Source: CAZMXP01 sp964570285 (GTDB taxonomy: Bacteria; Planctomycetota; PLA2). Taken from it: 64,000 bases of DNA. This document shows, one piece after another, positions 8,722 through 17,352 of the stretch (positions within the stretch are counted from its first letter, which is position 1; every line of letters starts with the position of its first letter). The notes beneath the pieces were generated by a model. The model worked only from the letters and a program-made list of their open reading frames with translations. It made no database searches and was not told the origin of the DNA. The DNA is taken from contig CAZMXP010000009.1 of assembly GCA_964570285.1 (NCBI GenBank), forward strand, positions 1 to 64,000, read 5' to 3'. Position numbers and translations under genes: made by a program.

Positions 8722-9162
8722 TCAGGTCTTCTGCGGGTTGATGGCGGTCAGCTTCACGATGGAGCTTTGTTTCGAGTCGGAGTCGAAGCCGGCTTGCGTG
8801 TAGGAGACGGTGTAGTTCCCGTAGCCGCCCGCCGCTCCGGAGCGCGTGAGCGTGAGCCGCCACGAGGTCTCGAGGCTCTTCGTGGCGCCGGCCGCGATGG
8901 TGCCCACGGTGAAGTACTGGGGCGTCTCCTGCCCGACATCGAGCAGCGCGAGCGAGTCGGCGTAGACACCCTGCCGCGCGTGGTAGCGCTCCTGCGCCGA
9001 GACCACCGTCTGCAGGTAGTTGAACGCCTCGACGGCCTTCGACCGCTCGACCGAGTTCATGAACTTCGGCACCCCGAACGCGGCCAGGATCCCGATGATC
9101 ACCACGACAACCGCAAGCTCGACGAGCGTGAAGCCCGCCTGCCGACGCAAAGAATCGCGCAT
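8722..9162 (-). CDS. gspG: Major pseudopilin, GspG/PilA-like
   Basis: 146 residues with a textbook prepilin N-terminus, MRDSLRRQAGFTLVELAVVV: basic leader, cleavage before Phe, Glu at +5, then a hydrophobic helix. The soluble domain (about 35-146) has the YLQTVVSAQERYHARQGVYADSL pattern of major pilins and pseudopilins. The ATG at 9162 has AGGAAAGGGG upstream. It is first in the operon, consistent with the most abundant subunit. It could be a true type IV pilin rather than a type II pseudopilin: the operon has pilus-like (PilM-PilN) as well as type II (GspC-like) traits, and neither a peptidase (GspO/PilD) nor a PilT is in view. Confidence 0.85.
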   Translation of the reverse strand: MRDSLRRQAGFTLVELAVVVVIIGILAAFGVPKFMNSVERSKAVEAFNYLQTVVSAQERYHARQGVYADSLALLDVGQETPQYFTVGTIAAGATKSLETSWRLTLTRSGAAGGYGNYTVSYTQAGFDSDSKQSSIVKLTAINPQKT

Positions 9163-9310
9163 GCGCAGTCCCCTTTCCTGTTCCTTGGCACTTTCCCCGG
9201 GTCCGCCTCGCGGCCGACCCGACCCCCTCATCGGCATCCGCCGGACGGGAAATGAGGGGGCGCGGGGCCTCGCGGGCCGGCGCGCGGCCGCCCCCCCGCA
9301 CCCCCCCGGT

Positions 9311-9316
9311 TAGAAT
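9311..9316 (+). promoter_or_regulatory. -10 box (TAGAAT) of the sod gene
   Basis: TAGAAT lies 36 bp before the superoxide dismutase ATG and is followed by a GGAGGAGA ribosome site, so this transcript has an ordinary leader. The same hexamer recurs at other starts in the window. The stretch 9163-9352 separates this gene from the divergent secretion operon; apart from this box and a run of C-rich sequence I see nothing in it. Confidence 0.5.
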
Positions 9317-9352
9317 CCCCCTCTTGCCGGCCTGGCCGGCGGAGGAGAGACG

Positions 9353-10044
<692 letters not shown>

Positions 10045-10057
<13 letters not shown>

Positions 10058-12504
10058 GGCCGCAGGAGCCGCTGCCCCCCGCGGCGCTGCGCTGGCGGTG
10101 CGACCCGTCGCGCATGCCCTTCGAGACGACCGAGGAGGTCGAGCCGATCGCCGGGGTCGTCGGGCAGCCGTCGGCGGTGGAGGCGCTCTACTTCGGCATC
10201 TCGAGCGACGCGCCGGGCCAGAACGTCTACCTGCGCGGCCTCGCCGGGACGGGGCGCATGACCCTCGTGCGGAGGCTGCTCGAGCAGCTCCGGCCCACCT
10301 GCAGGCGGAAGCTCGACCGGTGCTACGTCCACCGCTTCGACGCGCCCGACCGCCCGCACCTGATCTCGCTGCCCGCGGGCACCGCCCGGAAGTTCCGCCG
10401 CGAGGTGCAGGAGTTCGCCGAGTTCATCCGCGACGGGCTCCGCGGGGCGCTCAACGGCGAGGCGATCCGGGCGAGGCGCGACGCGCTGGAGCGCCACGAG
10501 AAGGCGCAGCTCGACGCGATCACCGGGCCGTTCGAGCGCGCGCTGAAGGAGAACGGCCTCGCGCTCGTCTCGGTGCAGATCGGCCCGATCCCCCAGACGG
10601 CGATCTTCCCCGTCGTGGACGGCAAGACCGTCGCGCCCGACGACCTCGACGAGCTCGTCGCGGCGGGCACGATCAGCGAGGAGCAGGTGCGGCAGCTCCG
10701 CGAGCGCCGCGAATCGTTCGAGCGCCAGCTCGCGGATGTCACCGAGCAGGTGCGCGAGGCGCGCCGCAAGCAGGCGCACAAGATCCACGCGGTGATCGAG
10801 GAGGCGGCGCGGGCGATGCTGGGGGCCCGCGTCCGCGGGATCCTCGCGAACTTCCCCGGGGAGGACGTCCGGACCTTCCTGAACGCCGTCGTCGAGGACG
10901 TCGCCGAGAACCGGCTGGCCGCGGCGCCCGAGGAGGGGAGCGACCCGCTGCGGCACTACGGCGTCAACATCCTGATCGAGCACGCCGCGGACTCGACCTG
11001 CCCGATCGTCATCGAGACGACGCCGACGCTCGGCAACCTGCTCGGCACCGTGGACCGCGAGTGGACGCCCGGCGGCCCCGCGACGAGCGACTACCGGATG
11101 GTGCGCGCCGGGTCGATCCTGCGCGCGGACGGCGGCTACCTGATCCTCGACGCGCGCGACGTGCTCACCGAGCCCGGGGCCTGGAAGGTGCTGATGCGCA
11201 CGCTGCGCACCGGCCAGCTCGAGATCGTGCCGCCCGACCTCGCGATGACGGTCTGGGCGCCGACGCTGAAGCCGGAGGCGATCCCGGTCAAGGTGCGCGT
11301 CATCCTGCTCGGCGACAGCTCCCTCTACTACCTGCTCGACACCCACGACCCCGACTTCGCGCACCTGTTCAAGGTCCTCGCCGACTTCGACACCGAGATC
11401 GACCGCGAACCCGAGGGCGTGCGGCAGTACGGCGCCGTGCTCTCGCGCATCGCGCGGGAGGAGGGGCTGCTCCCCTTCCACCGCACCGCCGTCGCCGCGC
11501 TGGTCGAGCACGGCGCGCGCATCGCCGCGCGCGCGGGCAAGCTGACGGCGCGCTTCTCCCGCGTCGGCGACATCGCGCGCGAGGCGGCCTTCCTCGCCGC
11601 CGAGCGCGGGGCGAAGGCGACGACGGGCGAGGATGTCGTGGACGCGGTGCGGCGCACGAAGCGCCGCGGCGACCTCCCCTCCCGCCGCTTCCGCGCCTAC
11701 GTGCGCGACGGCACGATCCGCATCCAGACCCGGGGCAGCGCCGTAGGCCAGATCAACGGCCTCGCGGTGATCCACGCGGGCCCGCTCACCTACGGCTTCC
11801 CGGCGCGCATCACCGCGAGCATCGGCGCCGGCAGCGCGGGCATCATCGACATCGAGGGGCAGGCGTCGCTCTCGGGCCAGATCCACACGAAGGGGTTCCA
11901 CATCCTCGGGGGCCTCCTGCGCAACCTGCTGCGCACCGACCACCCGCTCGCGTTTTCCGCGTCGCTCGCCTTCGAGCAGAGCTACGGCGGCATCGACGGC
12001 GACAGCGCGAGCGGCGCCGAGATCCTCTGCCTGCTCTCGGCGCTCACCGGCGTGCCGCTGCGGCAGGACCTCGCGATCACCGGCGCGATCGACCAGTTCG
12101 GCGCCTTGCAGGCGATCGGCGGCGTCACCGAGAAGATCGAGGGCTTCTACGACGCGTGCGAGGACGCTGGCCTCACGGGGACCCAGGGAGTCATCATCCC
12201 GACCGCGAACTCCTGCGAACTGATGCTCCGCCATGGCGTGGTCGACGCGTGCGCGGAGGGCAGGTTCCGCGTCTACGCGGTCCCGACCGTCGTGGACGCG
12301 CTCGAACTGCTGACCGGCCGCCCCGCCGGCGTGCGCGACGAGGAGGGCCACTACCCCGAGGAGTCCGTGCTCGGGATCGCCGTGCGAAGGGCCTACGAAT
12401 ACTGGCAGATGACGCTGCGCGGGGGGGAGATGGAGGAGGTGGGGCCCGGGGAGGAGGAGGAGAGTGCCCCCGAGCCCCCTGGAGATGACCTCGACGACGG
12501 TTAG
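10045..12504 (+). CDS. ATP-dependent protease, LonB-like (AAA_32 + Lon domain)
   Basis: About 819 residues. The start RWRCDPSRMPFETTEEVEPIAGVVGQ and the Walker A region GLAGTGRM are typical of the LonB-like AAA family that lacks the Lon N-domain. A long inserted coiled coil (about 120-260, RESFERQLADVTEQVREARRKQAHKIH) sits in the ATPase. The C-terminal Lon protease domain has the Ser-Lys dyad: Ser in DGDSASGAEIL near residue 654 and Lys in GGVTEKIEGFYDACE near 697. The GTG at 10045 overlaps the sod stop by 13 bp and keeps the conserved N-terminus; an ATG at 10114 is a weaker alternative. Presumably a protein quality-control protease. Confidence 0.88.
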
Positions 12505-12506
12505 GC

Positions 12507-12534
12507 TGGACTAGCGCCCTGCTTCGGCTATACT
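12507..12534 (+). promoter_or_regulatory. Candidate promoter of the metal uptake operon
   Basis: TGGACT at 12507-12512 (four of six matches to TTGACA) and TATACT at 12529-12534 are 16 bp apart. A start point near 12541 would leave a leader of only about ten bases before the repressor ATG and place the palindrome at 12544-12559 right at the transcription start. Confidence 0.5.
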
Positions 12535-12543
12535 CACCACCGA

Positions 12544-12559
12544 GTTAGCCATGCCTAAC
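12544..12559 (+). promoter_or_regulatory. Probable DtxR/MntR operator over the start codon
   Basis: GTTAGCCATGCCTAAC is a 16-bp palindrome with only one mismatched symmetric pair (GTTAG ... CTAAC outer arms). It resembles the core of DtxR-family boxes (TTAGG/CCTAA-type half sites). It covers the ATG of the repressor gene itself, a good arrangement for metal-dependent autorepression of the operon. A weaker related half site, GTTAGGC, lies at 12500-12506. Confidence 0.55.
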
Positions 12560-13210
12560 ACGAGTGCCCAAGAGGACTACCTGAAGGCCATCTTCCGGCT
12601 CGGGAGTGGGAGCGAGAGGGTGTCGACTGCGGCATTGGCGTCCGCACTCGGCGTCAGGAAGCCGTCGGTGACCGCCATGATGAAGCGGCTCTCGGCGGAG
12701 GGTCTTGTGGACTACTCGTCGGGGCAGGGGGTGACGCTCAGCGAGGAAGGGCGGCTCGCGACGATGCGGGTCGTGCGCCGCCACCGGCTGCTCGAACTCT
12801 TCCTCGTCGAGGGGCTCGGCCTCGACTGGTCGGAGGTGCACGCCGAGGCGGAGGTGCTCGAGCACCACCTGAGCGAGCGGCTCGTGACCGCGATCGACCG
12901 ATGGCTCGGCCACCCCTCGGAGGATCCCCACGGCCACCCGATCCCGGACGCGGAGGGCAATCTGCGCGAGCACGACGTCGTTCCGCTGCTTGCGCTCGCG
13001 AGCGGGGAGCACGGGCGGGTGAGGGAGTTGCGGGCGCGCGACGGGGACCGGTTGCAGCGGTGGAAGGAGCTGGGTCTCGTGCCCGGCGCCGCCTGCCGCA
13101 TGGGAGGCAGGCAGGAGATGGAGGACGTGATGCACATCGACGTGGGCGGCCGGCGCATCGTGACCGGCAGCGAGGGGATCGACGGCGTCTTCGTGGAGCG
13201 CGTCGCGTGA
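12551..13210 (+). CDS. mntR: Metal-dependent transcriptional repressor, DtxR/MntR family
   Basis: 219 residues. Winged-helix DNA-binding domain (about 1-70, EDYLKAIFRLGSG ... LGVRKPSVTAMMKRLSAEGLV), dimerisation and metal-binding domain (about 70-140, RRHRLLELFLVEGLGLDWSEVHAEAEVLEHHLSE; His and Glu residues at the usual ligand positions) ending LGHPSEDPHGHPIP, and a C-terminal FeoA/SH3-like domain (about 150-219). First gene of a manganese/iron/zinc-type ABC uptake operon and overlapping the next gene (GTGA). Manganese is favoured by the transporter type and nearby SOD, but DtxR proteins can sense Fe, so the metal is inferred. Confidence 0.88.
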   Translation: MPNTSAQEDYLKAIFRLGSGSERVSTAALASALGVRKPSVTAMMKRLSAEGLVDYSSGQGVTLSEEGRLATMRVVRRHRLLELFLVEGLGLDWSEVHAEAEVLEHHLSERLVTAIDRWLGHPSEDPHGHPIPDAEGNLREHDVVPLLALASGEHGRVRELRARDGDRLQRWKELGLVPGAACRMGGRQEMEDVMHIDVGGRRIVTGSEGIDGVFVERVA

Positions 13211-14109
13211 GGGGGCTCCTGCTGATGGCGGTGCTTCTCGGCGCCTGCGGCGGCGGGGAGGCCCTGACACGCACCGGCAAGCTGCGGGTCGTCGCGACGA
13301 CCGGCATGGTCGCCGACCTCGCGCGCGTGGTCGGCGGACCCGACGTCGAGGTGACGGCCCTCATGGGCGCGGGCGTGGACCCGCACCTCTTCAAGGCGAG
13401 CGCGGGCGACGTCGCGAGGCTCGAGCAGGCGGACGTGATCCTCTACAGCGGCCTCGGCCTCGAGGGCAAGATGGGCGACATCTTCGTCAAGATGGCGCGC
13501 ACGCGGCCGGTGCACGCGGTCTGCGAGGCGGTCCCCGAGGAGGATCGCCTCGAGCCGCCGGAGCTCGAGGGGCACTACGACCCGCACGTCTGGTTCGACG
13601 TCGCGCTCTGGGCGAAGACGACGCAGGTCGTCGCGGCGGCGCTCGGGGCCGCCGACCCGGGGCGCGGCGAGGCCTACGCGAAGCGCGCGGCGGACTACCG
13701 CGCGACGCTCGCCGCGCTGCACGAGGAGGCGAAGGAGGCCCTGGCGGGGATCCCGCGGGAGCGGCGCGTGCTCGTCACCTCCCACGACGCCTTCCGCTAC
13801 CTCGGGCGCGCCTACGACCTCGACGTGCGCGGCGTGCAGGGGATCAGCACCGTCAGCGACGCCGGCGTGAAGGACATCGAGGAGGTTGCCGATCTCATCG
13901 TGGAGCGCGGCATCCGGGCGATCTTCGTCGAGTCTTCCGTGTCGCCGAAGACGATCGAGGCGGTCGTGGCGGCCGCGCGCGCGAAAGGCCAGGAGGTGCG
14001 CATCGGCGGCGAGCTCTACAGCGACGCGATGGGGGACGCCCCGCCCGAGGACACCTACGTCGGCATGGTGCGCGCCAACGTGAGGAAACTCGTGGAGGCG
14101 CTGCGTTGA
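13207..14109 (+). CDS. mntA: Metal ABC transporter substrate-binding lipoprotein (TroA/MntC family)
   Basis: 300 residues. Signal peptide VRGLLLMAVLLGACGGG with lipobox LGAC. Cluster A-I fold with the four expected metal ligands: His in GVDPHLFKAS, His in HYDPHVWFD, Glu in IFVESSVSP and Asp in LYSDAMGD. The family takes up Mn, Zn or Fe; the LYSDAMG pattern and the absence of a His-rich loop point to Mn/Fe rather than Zn, by family knowledge. The GTG start overlaps the repressor stop (GTGA). It delivers metal to the permeases encoded next. Confidence 0.9.
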   Translation: MRGLLLMAVLLGACGGGEALTRTGKLRVVATTGMVADLARVVGGPDVEVTALMGAGVDPHLFKASAGDVARLEQADVILYSGLGLEGKMGDIFVKMARTRPVHAVCEAVPEEDRLEPPELEGHYDPHVWFDVALWAKTTQVVAAALGAADPGRGEAYAKRAADYRATLAALHEEAKEALAGIPRERRVLVTSHDAFRYLGRAYDLDVRGVQGISTVSDAGVKDIEEVADLIVERGIRAIFVESSVSPKTIEAVVAAARAKGQEVRIGGELYSDAMGDAPPEDTYVGMVRANVRKLVEALR

Positions 14110-14885
14110 ACGCGCCGGTGCTCGAGGTCCACGACCTCACCGTCGCCTACCACACCAAGCCGGTGCTCTGGGACGTGGACCTCACGCTCCCCGGCAGCCG
14201 GCTCGTCGCCGTGGTTGGCCCCAACGGCGCCGGCAAGAGCACGCTGCTGAAGGCGGTGCTCGACCTCGTGCCGCTCGCGTCGGGCTACGTGCGCGTCTTC
14301 GGCCAGCCCTACGCGGAGGTCCGGACCCGCGTCGCCTACGTGCCGCAGCGCGAGTCGGTGGACTGGGACTTCCCGTCGAGCGTGCTCGATGTCGTCATGA
14401 TGGGGCGCTACGGGCGGCTCGGGTGGTTCAAGCGCCCCACGCGCGCCGACCGGGAGAGCGCCATGGCGGCGCTCGGCCGCGTCGGCATGGCGGAGTACCG
14501 CGACCGGCAGATCAGCCGCCTCTCCGGCGGCCAGCAGCAGCGCACCTTCCTCGCCCGGGCGCTCGCGCAGGACGCCGACCTCTACCTGATGGACGAGCCC
14601 TTCGCCGGCGTCGACGCCGTCACCGAGCGCGCCATCGTCGAACTGCTGCGCGAGTTGCGCGACCGCGGCAAGGCGGTGGTCTGCGTGCACCACGACCTGC
14701 AGACGGTCCGCGAGTACTTCGACTCCGTCGCGCTGCTGAACATGCGCCTCGTGAAGGCGGGGCCCGTCGCCGAGGTCTTCACCGAGGAGAACCTGAGCCG
14801 GACCTACGGCGGGCGGCTCAGCATCCTCGAGGCCGCCGCGACGCGCCTCCTCAAGGAGACGCGCGGCAGCGCGCGGCTCCCCTGA
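14106..14885 (+). CDS. mntB: Metal ABC transporter ATP-binding protein
   Basis: 259 residues of an ABC ATPase: Walker A GPNGAGKST, Q-loop VPQRESVDW (the Q-R-x-x-x-D-W pattern common in Mn/Zn transporters), signature LSGGQQQR, Walker B LYLMDEP and the switch His in CVHHDL. The TTG start overlaps the preceding stop (TTGA), so translation is coupled. It energises uptake through the two permeases that follow. Substrate class is inferred from the neighbouring TroA-type binding protein. Confidence 0.92.
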   Translation: MNAPVLEVHDLTVAYHTKPVLWDVDLTLPGSRLVAVVGPNGAGKSTLLKAVLDLVPLASGYVRVFGQPYAEVRTRVAYVPQRESVDWDFPSSVLDVVMMGRYGRLGWFKRPTRADRESAMAALGRVGMAEYRDRQISRLSGGQQQRTFLARALAQDADLYLMDEPFAGVDAVTERAIVELLRELRDRGKAVVCVHHDLQTVREYFDSVALLNMRLVKAGPVAEVFTEENLSRTYGGRLSILEAAATRLLKETRGSARLP

Positions 14886-16153
14886 TGACGCTGCTGACGG
14901 TGCTCCTCGGCTGCACGCTGCTCGGCGTCGTCGCCGGGTCGCTCGGCTGCTTCGCGGTCCTGCGGCGCCAGAGCCTTCTCGGCGACGCGCTCGCCCACGC
15001 CGCGCTCCCGGGCGTCTGCCTCGCCTTCCTCGCCGGCTCGGCACTCGGCGTCGGCCCCCGGAGCCCCCTCCTCTTGCTCGCCGGGGCGCTGCTCACGGCG
15101 TGGCTCGGCACGCTCCTCGTGCTCGGCATCACGCGCACGACAAGGCTCAAGCAGGACGCCGCGATCGGCATCGTGCTCTCGGTCTTCTTCGGCGCGGGCA
15201 TCGTGCTCCTCACCTACATCCAGAAGCACGCGGTCGACGCGCGGCAGGCGGGCCTCGACCGCTTCCTCTTCGGGCAGGCGGCGAGCCTGCTTCCCCGCGA
15301 CGTCTGGACGACGGGCGCCCTGGGCGGCCTCGTGCTGCTGACGCTCGCGCTGCTCTTCCGCCCCTTCCAGATCGTCGCGTTCGACAGCGAGCACGCGGCG
15401 AGCCTCGGCTATCCGGTGCGCGCGATCGAGGTGCTGCTCGTCTCGCTGATCGCGCTCGCGGTCGTCGTCGGGCTGCAGGCGGTGGGCGTCGTGCTGATGG
15501 CAGCGCTCGTCGTCACGCCGGCCGCGGCGGCGCGGCAGTGGACCGACCGCCTCGGGCGCATGGTCGTCCTCGCGGGCGGAATCGGGGGGGCCGCGGGGGC
15601 CCTCGGCGCATGGGCGTCGTCGCTGCGCACGCACCTGCCGACGGGGCCGATCATCGTGCTCGTCGCGACCGGGCTGCTCGGCGTCTCGCTGCTTTTCGCG
15701 CCGAGGCGCGGCATCGTCTGGGGCGCCGTGCGCCGCGCGCGCAACCGCCGCCGCGTGCGCGTCGAGAACCTGCTGAAGGACCTCTGGCGCCTCGGCGAGC
15801 AGGACGGCCGCTTCGCGGGGCCGCGCGCGGTGAGCGACCTGCTCGCGGTGCGCGGCGCGCCGCGGGCGGCGGTCGAGGAGGCGCGCGCCGACGGCTACGC
15901 CGCCGTCGCCGGCGCCGCGGTGGAGCTGACGCCGCGCGGGCTCGACCGCGCGAGCCGCATCGTGAGGAACCACCGCATCTGGGAGCTCTATCTCTCCCGC
16001 CGGCTCGAGATCGCGAGCGACCACCTGCACCGCGACGCCGAGGAGATGGAGCACGCCCTCGACGACGATGTCATCGAGCAGATCGACCGCGCGCTCGGCC
16101 ACCCGGCGCAGGACCCGCACGGGCGGCCGATCCCGCGGGGGGCGCCCTCGTGA
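14885..16153 (+). CDS. Metal ABC permease fused to a DtxR-type regulatory domain
   Basis: 422 residues. Residues 1-270 are an ABC-3 family permease with about eight or nine hydrophobic segments and the usual GDALAHAALPG motif. Residues 280-422 are cytoplasmic: a winged-helix-like stretch (RVRVENLLKDLWRLGEQDGRF ... VELTPRGLDRASRI) followed by a DtxR metal-binding and dimerisation segment (RNHRIWELYLSRRLEI ... HRDAEEMEHAL) ending LGHPAQDPHGRPIP, nearly the same ending as the stand-alone repressor. The likely ligand residues of the metal site are kept. The extension may sense cytoplasmic metal and gate transport; that is inference. The ATG overlaps the previous TGA by one base. Confidence 0.88.
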   Translation: MTLLTVLLGCTLLGVVAGSLGCFAVLRRQSLLGDALAHAALPGVCLAFLAGSALGVGPRSPLLLLAGALLTAWLGTLLVLGITRTTRLKQDAAIGIVLSVFFGAGIVLLTYIQKHAVDARQAGLDRFLFGQAASLLPRDVWTTGALGGLVLLTLALLFRPFQIVAFDSEHAASLGYPVRAIEVLLVSLIALAVVVGLQAVGVVLMAALVVTPAAAARQWTDRLGRMVVLAGGIGGAAGALGAWASSLRTHLPTGPIIVLVATGLLGVSLLFAPRRGIVWGAVRRARNRRRVRVENLLKDLWRLGEQDGRFAGPRAVSDLLAVRGAPRAAVEEARADGYAAVAGAAVELTPRGLDRASRIVRNHRIWELYLSRRLEIASDHLHRDAEEMEHALDDDVIEQIDRALGHPAQDPHGRPIPRGAPS

Positions 16154-17232
16154 GCGCCCGCGACCTGACGATCCTCGCCGTCGGCGCGCTGGCCGCGGTC
16201 GCCTGCGCGCTGCCGGGCACCTTCCTGCTCTTGCGCGGCATGTCGCTGCTCGGCGACGCGATCAGCCACGCGGTGCTGCCCGGCATCGTGATCGCGTTCC
16301 TGCTCAGCGGCTCCGTATCCGCGCTGCCGGTCGTGCTCGGGGCGGGCGCCGTCGGCCTCTTCACGGTCTTCCTGATCGAGACGCTGCGGCGGACGCGGCG
16401 CGTCAAGGAGGACGCGAGCATCGCCGTCGTCTTCCCGGCGCTCTTCGCGCTGGGCGTCCTGCTCGTCGTGCAGTTCGCGGGGCAGAAGGACCTCGACCAG
16501 GAGTGCGTGCTCTACGGCGAGATCGCCTACGCGCACTTCGACACGACGACGCTCTTCGGCATCGTCACGCTGTCGCGGCCGTTGGTCGTGCTCGCCGTCG
16601 TCGCGCTTCTGAATCTGGCGTTCGTCGCGGGCTTCTGGAAGGAGCTCAAGCTCTCCACCTTCGACGGCCCGCTGGCGGCGGCGCTGGGGCTCTCGCCGGC
16701 GCTCGTCCACTACCTGCTGATGGGCAGCGTCAGCGCGACCACCGTCGCGAGCTTCGAGTCGATTGGCGCCATTCTCGTGGTCGCCTTCCTGATCGTGCCG
16801 CCCGCGACCGCCTACCTGCTGACCGACCGGCTCCACGTGATGATCGCGCTCGCCTGCGCCGTCGGTGTCGCCGCCGTCGCCCTCGGCTACGAGTTCGCGC
16901 GCGCGACGGACACGTCGATCGCCGGCGCGATGGCGTCGGCGATGGGGCTCCTCTTCCTGCTCGCGTGGCTCTTCGCGCCCTCCGAGGGGGTGATCGGACG
17001 CCTCGTGCGCCAGCGCCGCGCCCGCGACCGCTTCGCCCGCGCGCTCGTGCTCGAGCGCCTTGCCCGCGAGCCCGCCTCGTGGCAGGCGCTCAGCCGCGAC
17101 CTCGCATGGGAGGGCAACCGCCTCGGCCAGGTGCTCGACGCACTGCGTGCCGACGGCCAGATCGCAGGCGACCAGGCGCGAATGACGCCGACGCCCGCGG
17201 GCCTCGCGTTCGTGCGCGAGGTCGTGCAGTAG
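16150..17232 (+). CDS. Second metal ABC permease with C-terminal winged-helix tail
   Basis: 360 residues. Residues 1-285 are an ABC-3 permease (GDAISHAVLPGIVIAFLL; about eight hydrophobic segments). The last 70 residues, after RLVRQRRARDRFARA, look like a small winged helix (LERLAREPASWQALSRDLAW ... LDALRADGQIAGDQ ... MTPTPAGLAFVREV). Both permeases of this transporter therefore end in helix-turn-helix-like cytoplasmic domains; this one lacks the metal-binding half. The GTG start overlaps the previous stop (GTGA). Last gene of the operon; a palindromic repeat follows after 12 bp. Confidence 0.88.
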   Translation: MSARDLTILAVGALAAVACALPGTFLLLRGMSLLGDAISHAVLPGIVIAFLLSGSVSALPVVLGAGAVGLFTVFLIETLRRTRRVKEDASIAVVFPALFALGVLLVVQFAGQKDLDQECVLYGEIAYAHFDTTTLFGIVTLSRPLVVLAVVALLNLAFVAGFWKELKLSTFDGPLAAALGLSPALVHYLLMGSVSATTVASFESIGAILVVAFLIVPPATAYLLTDRLHVMIALACAVGVAAVALGYEFARATDTSIAGAMASAMGLLFLLAWLFAPSEGVIGRLVRQRRARDRFARALVLERLAREPASWQALSRDLAWEGNRLGQVLDALRADGQIAGDQARMTPTPAGLAFVREVVQ

Positions 17233-17244
17233 ACCGCGGACCGC

Positions 17245-17331
17245 GGAGCCTGGCTCATTAGTACCGCTCTCACCCACAGGCCTCGACGAGCAGGATGGAG
17301 CCGCCGGAGCGGTACTAATGAGCCTGGCTCC
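17245..17331. repeat. Long palindromic repeat, family 1, copy 1
   Basis: Two 25-bp arms (17245-17269 and 17307-17331) are inverted complements with a single mismatch; each contains the core CTCATTAGTACCGCTC or its complement. The 37-bp centre resembles the centre of the second copy at 18573-18659 (shared GAGCAGG...TGGA...CGCC pattern). Between the metal transporter and the Fic gene it could act as a transcription stop for both, but its size and duplication suggest a REP- or MITE-like element. Confidence 0.85.
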
Positions 17332-17352
17332 GTCCTTTGGCTCCGTCCTTTC

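Noticed and set aside
12505..12550. Riboswitch upstream of the manganese-type operon (yybP-like)
   Set aside because: The promoter leaves only about ten bases of leader, too short for a riboswitch; a protein operator explains the palindrome better.
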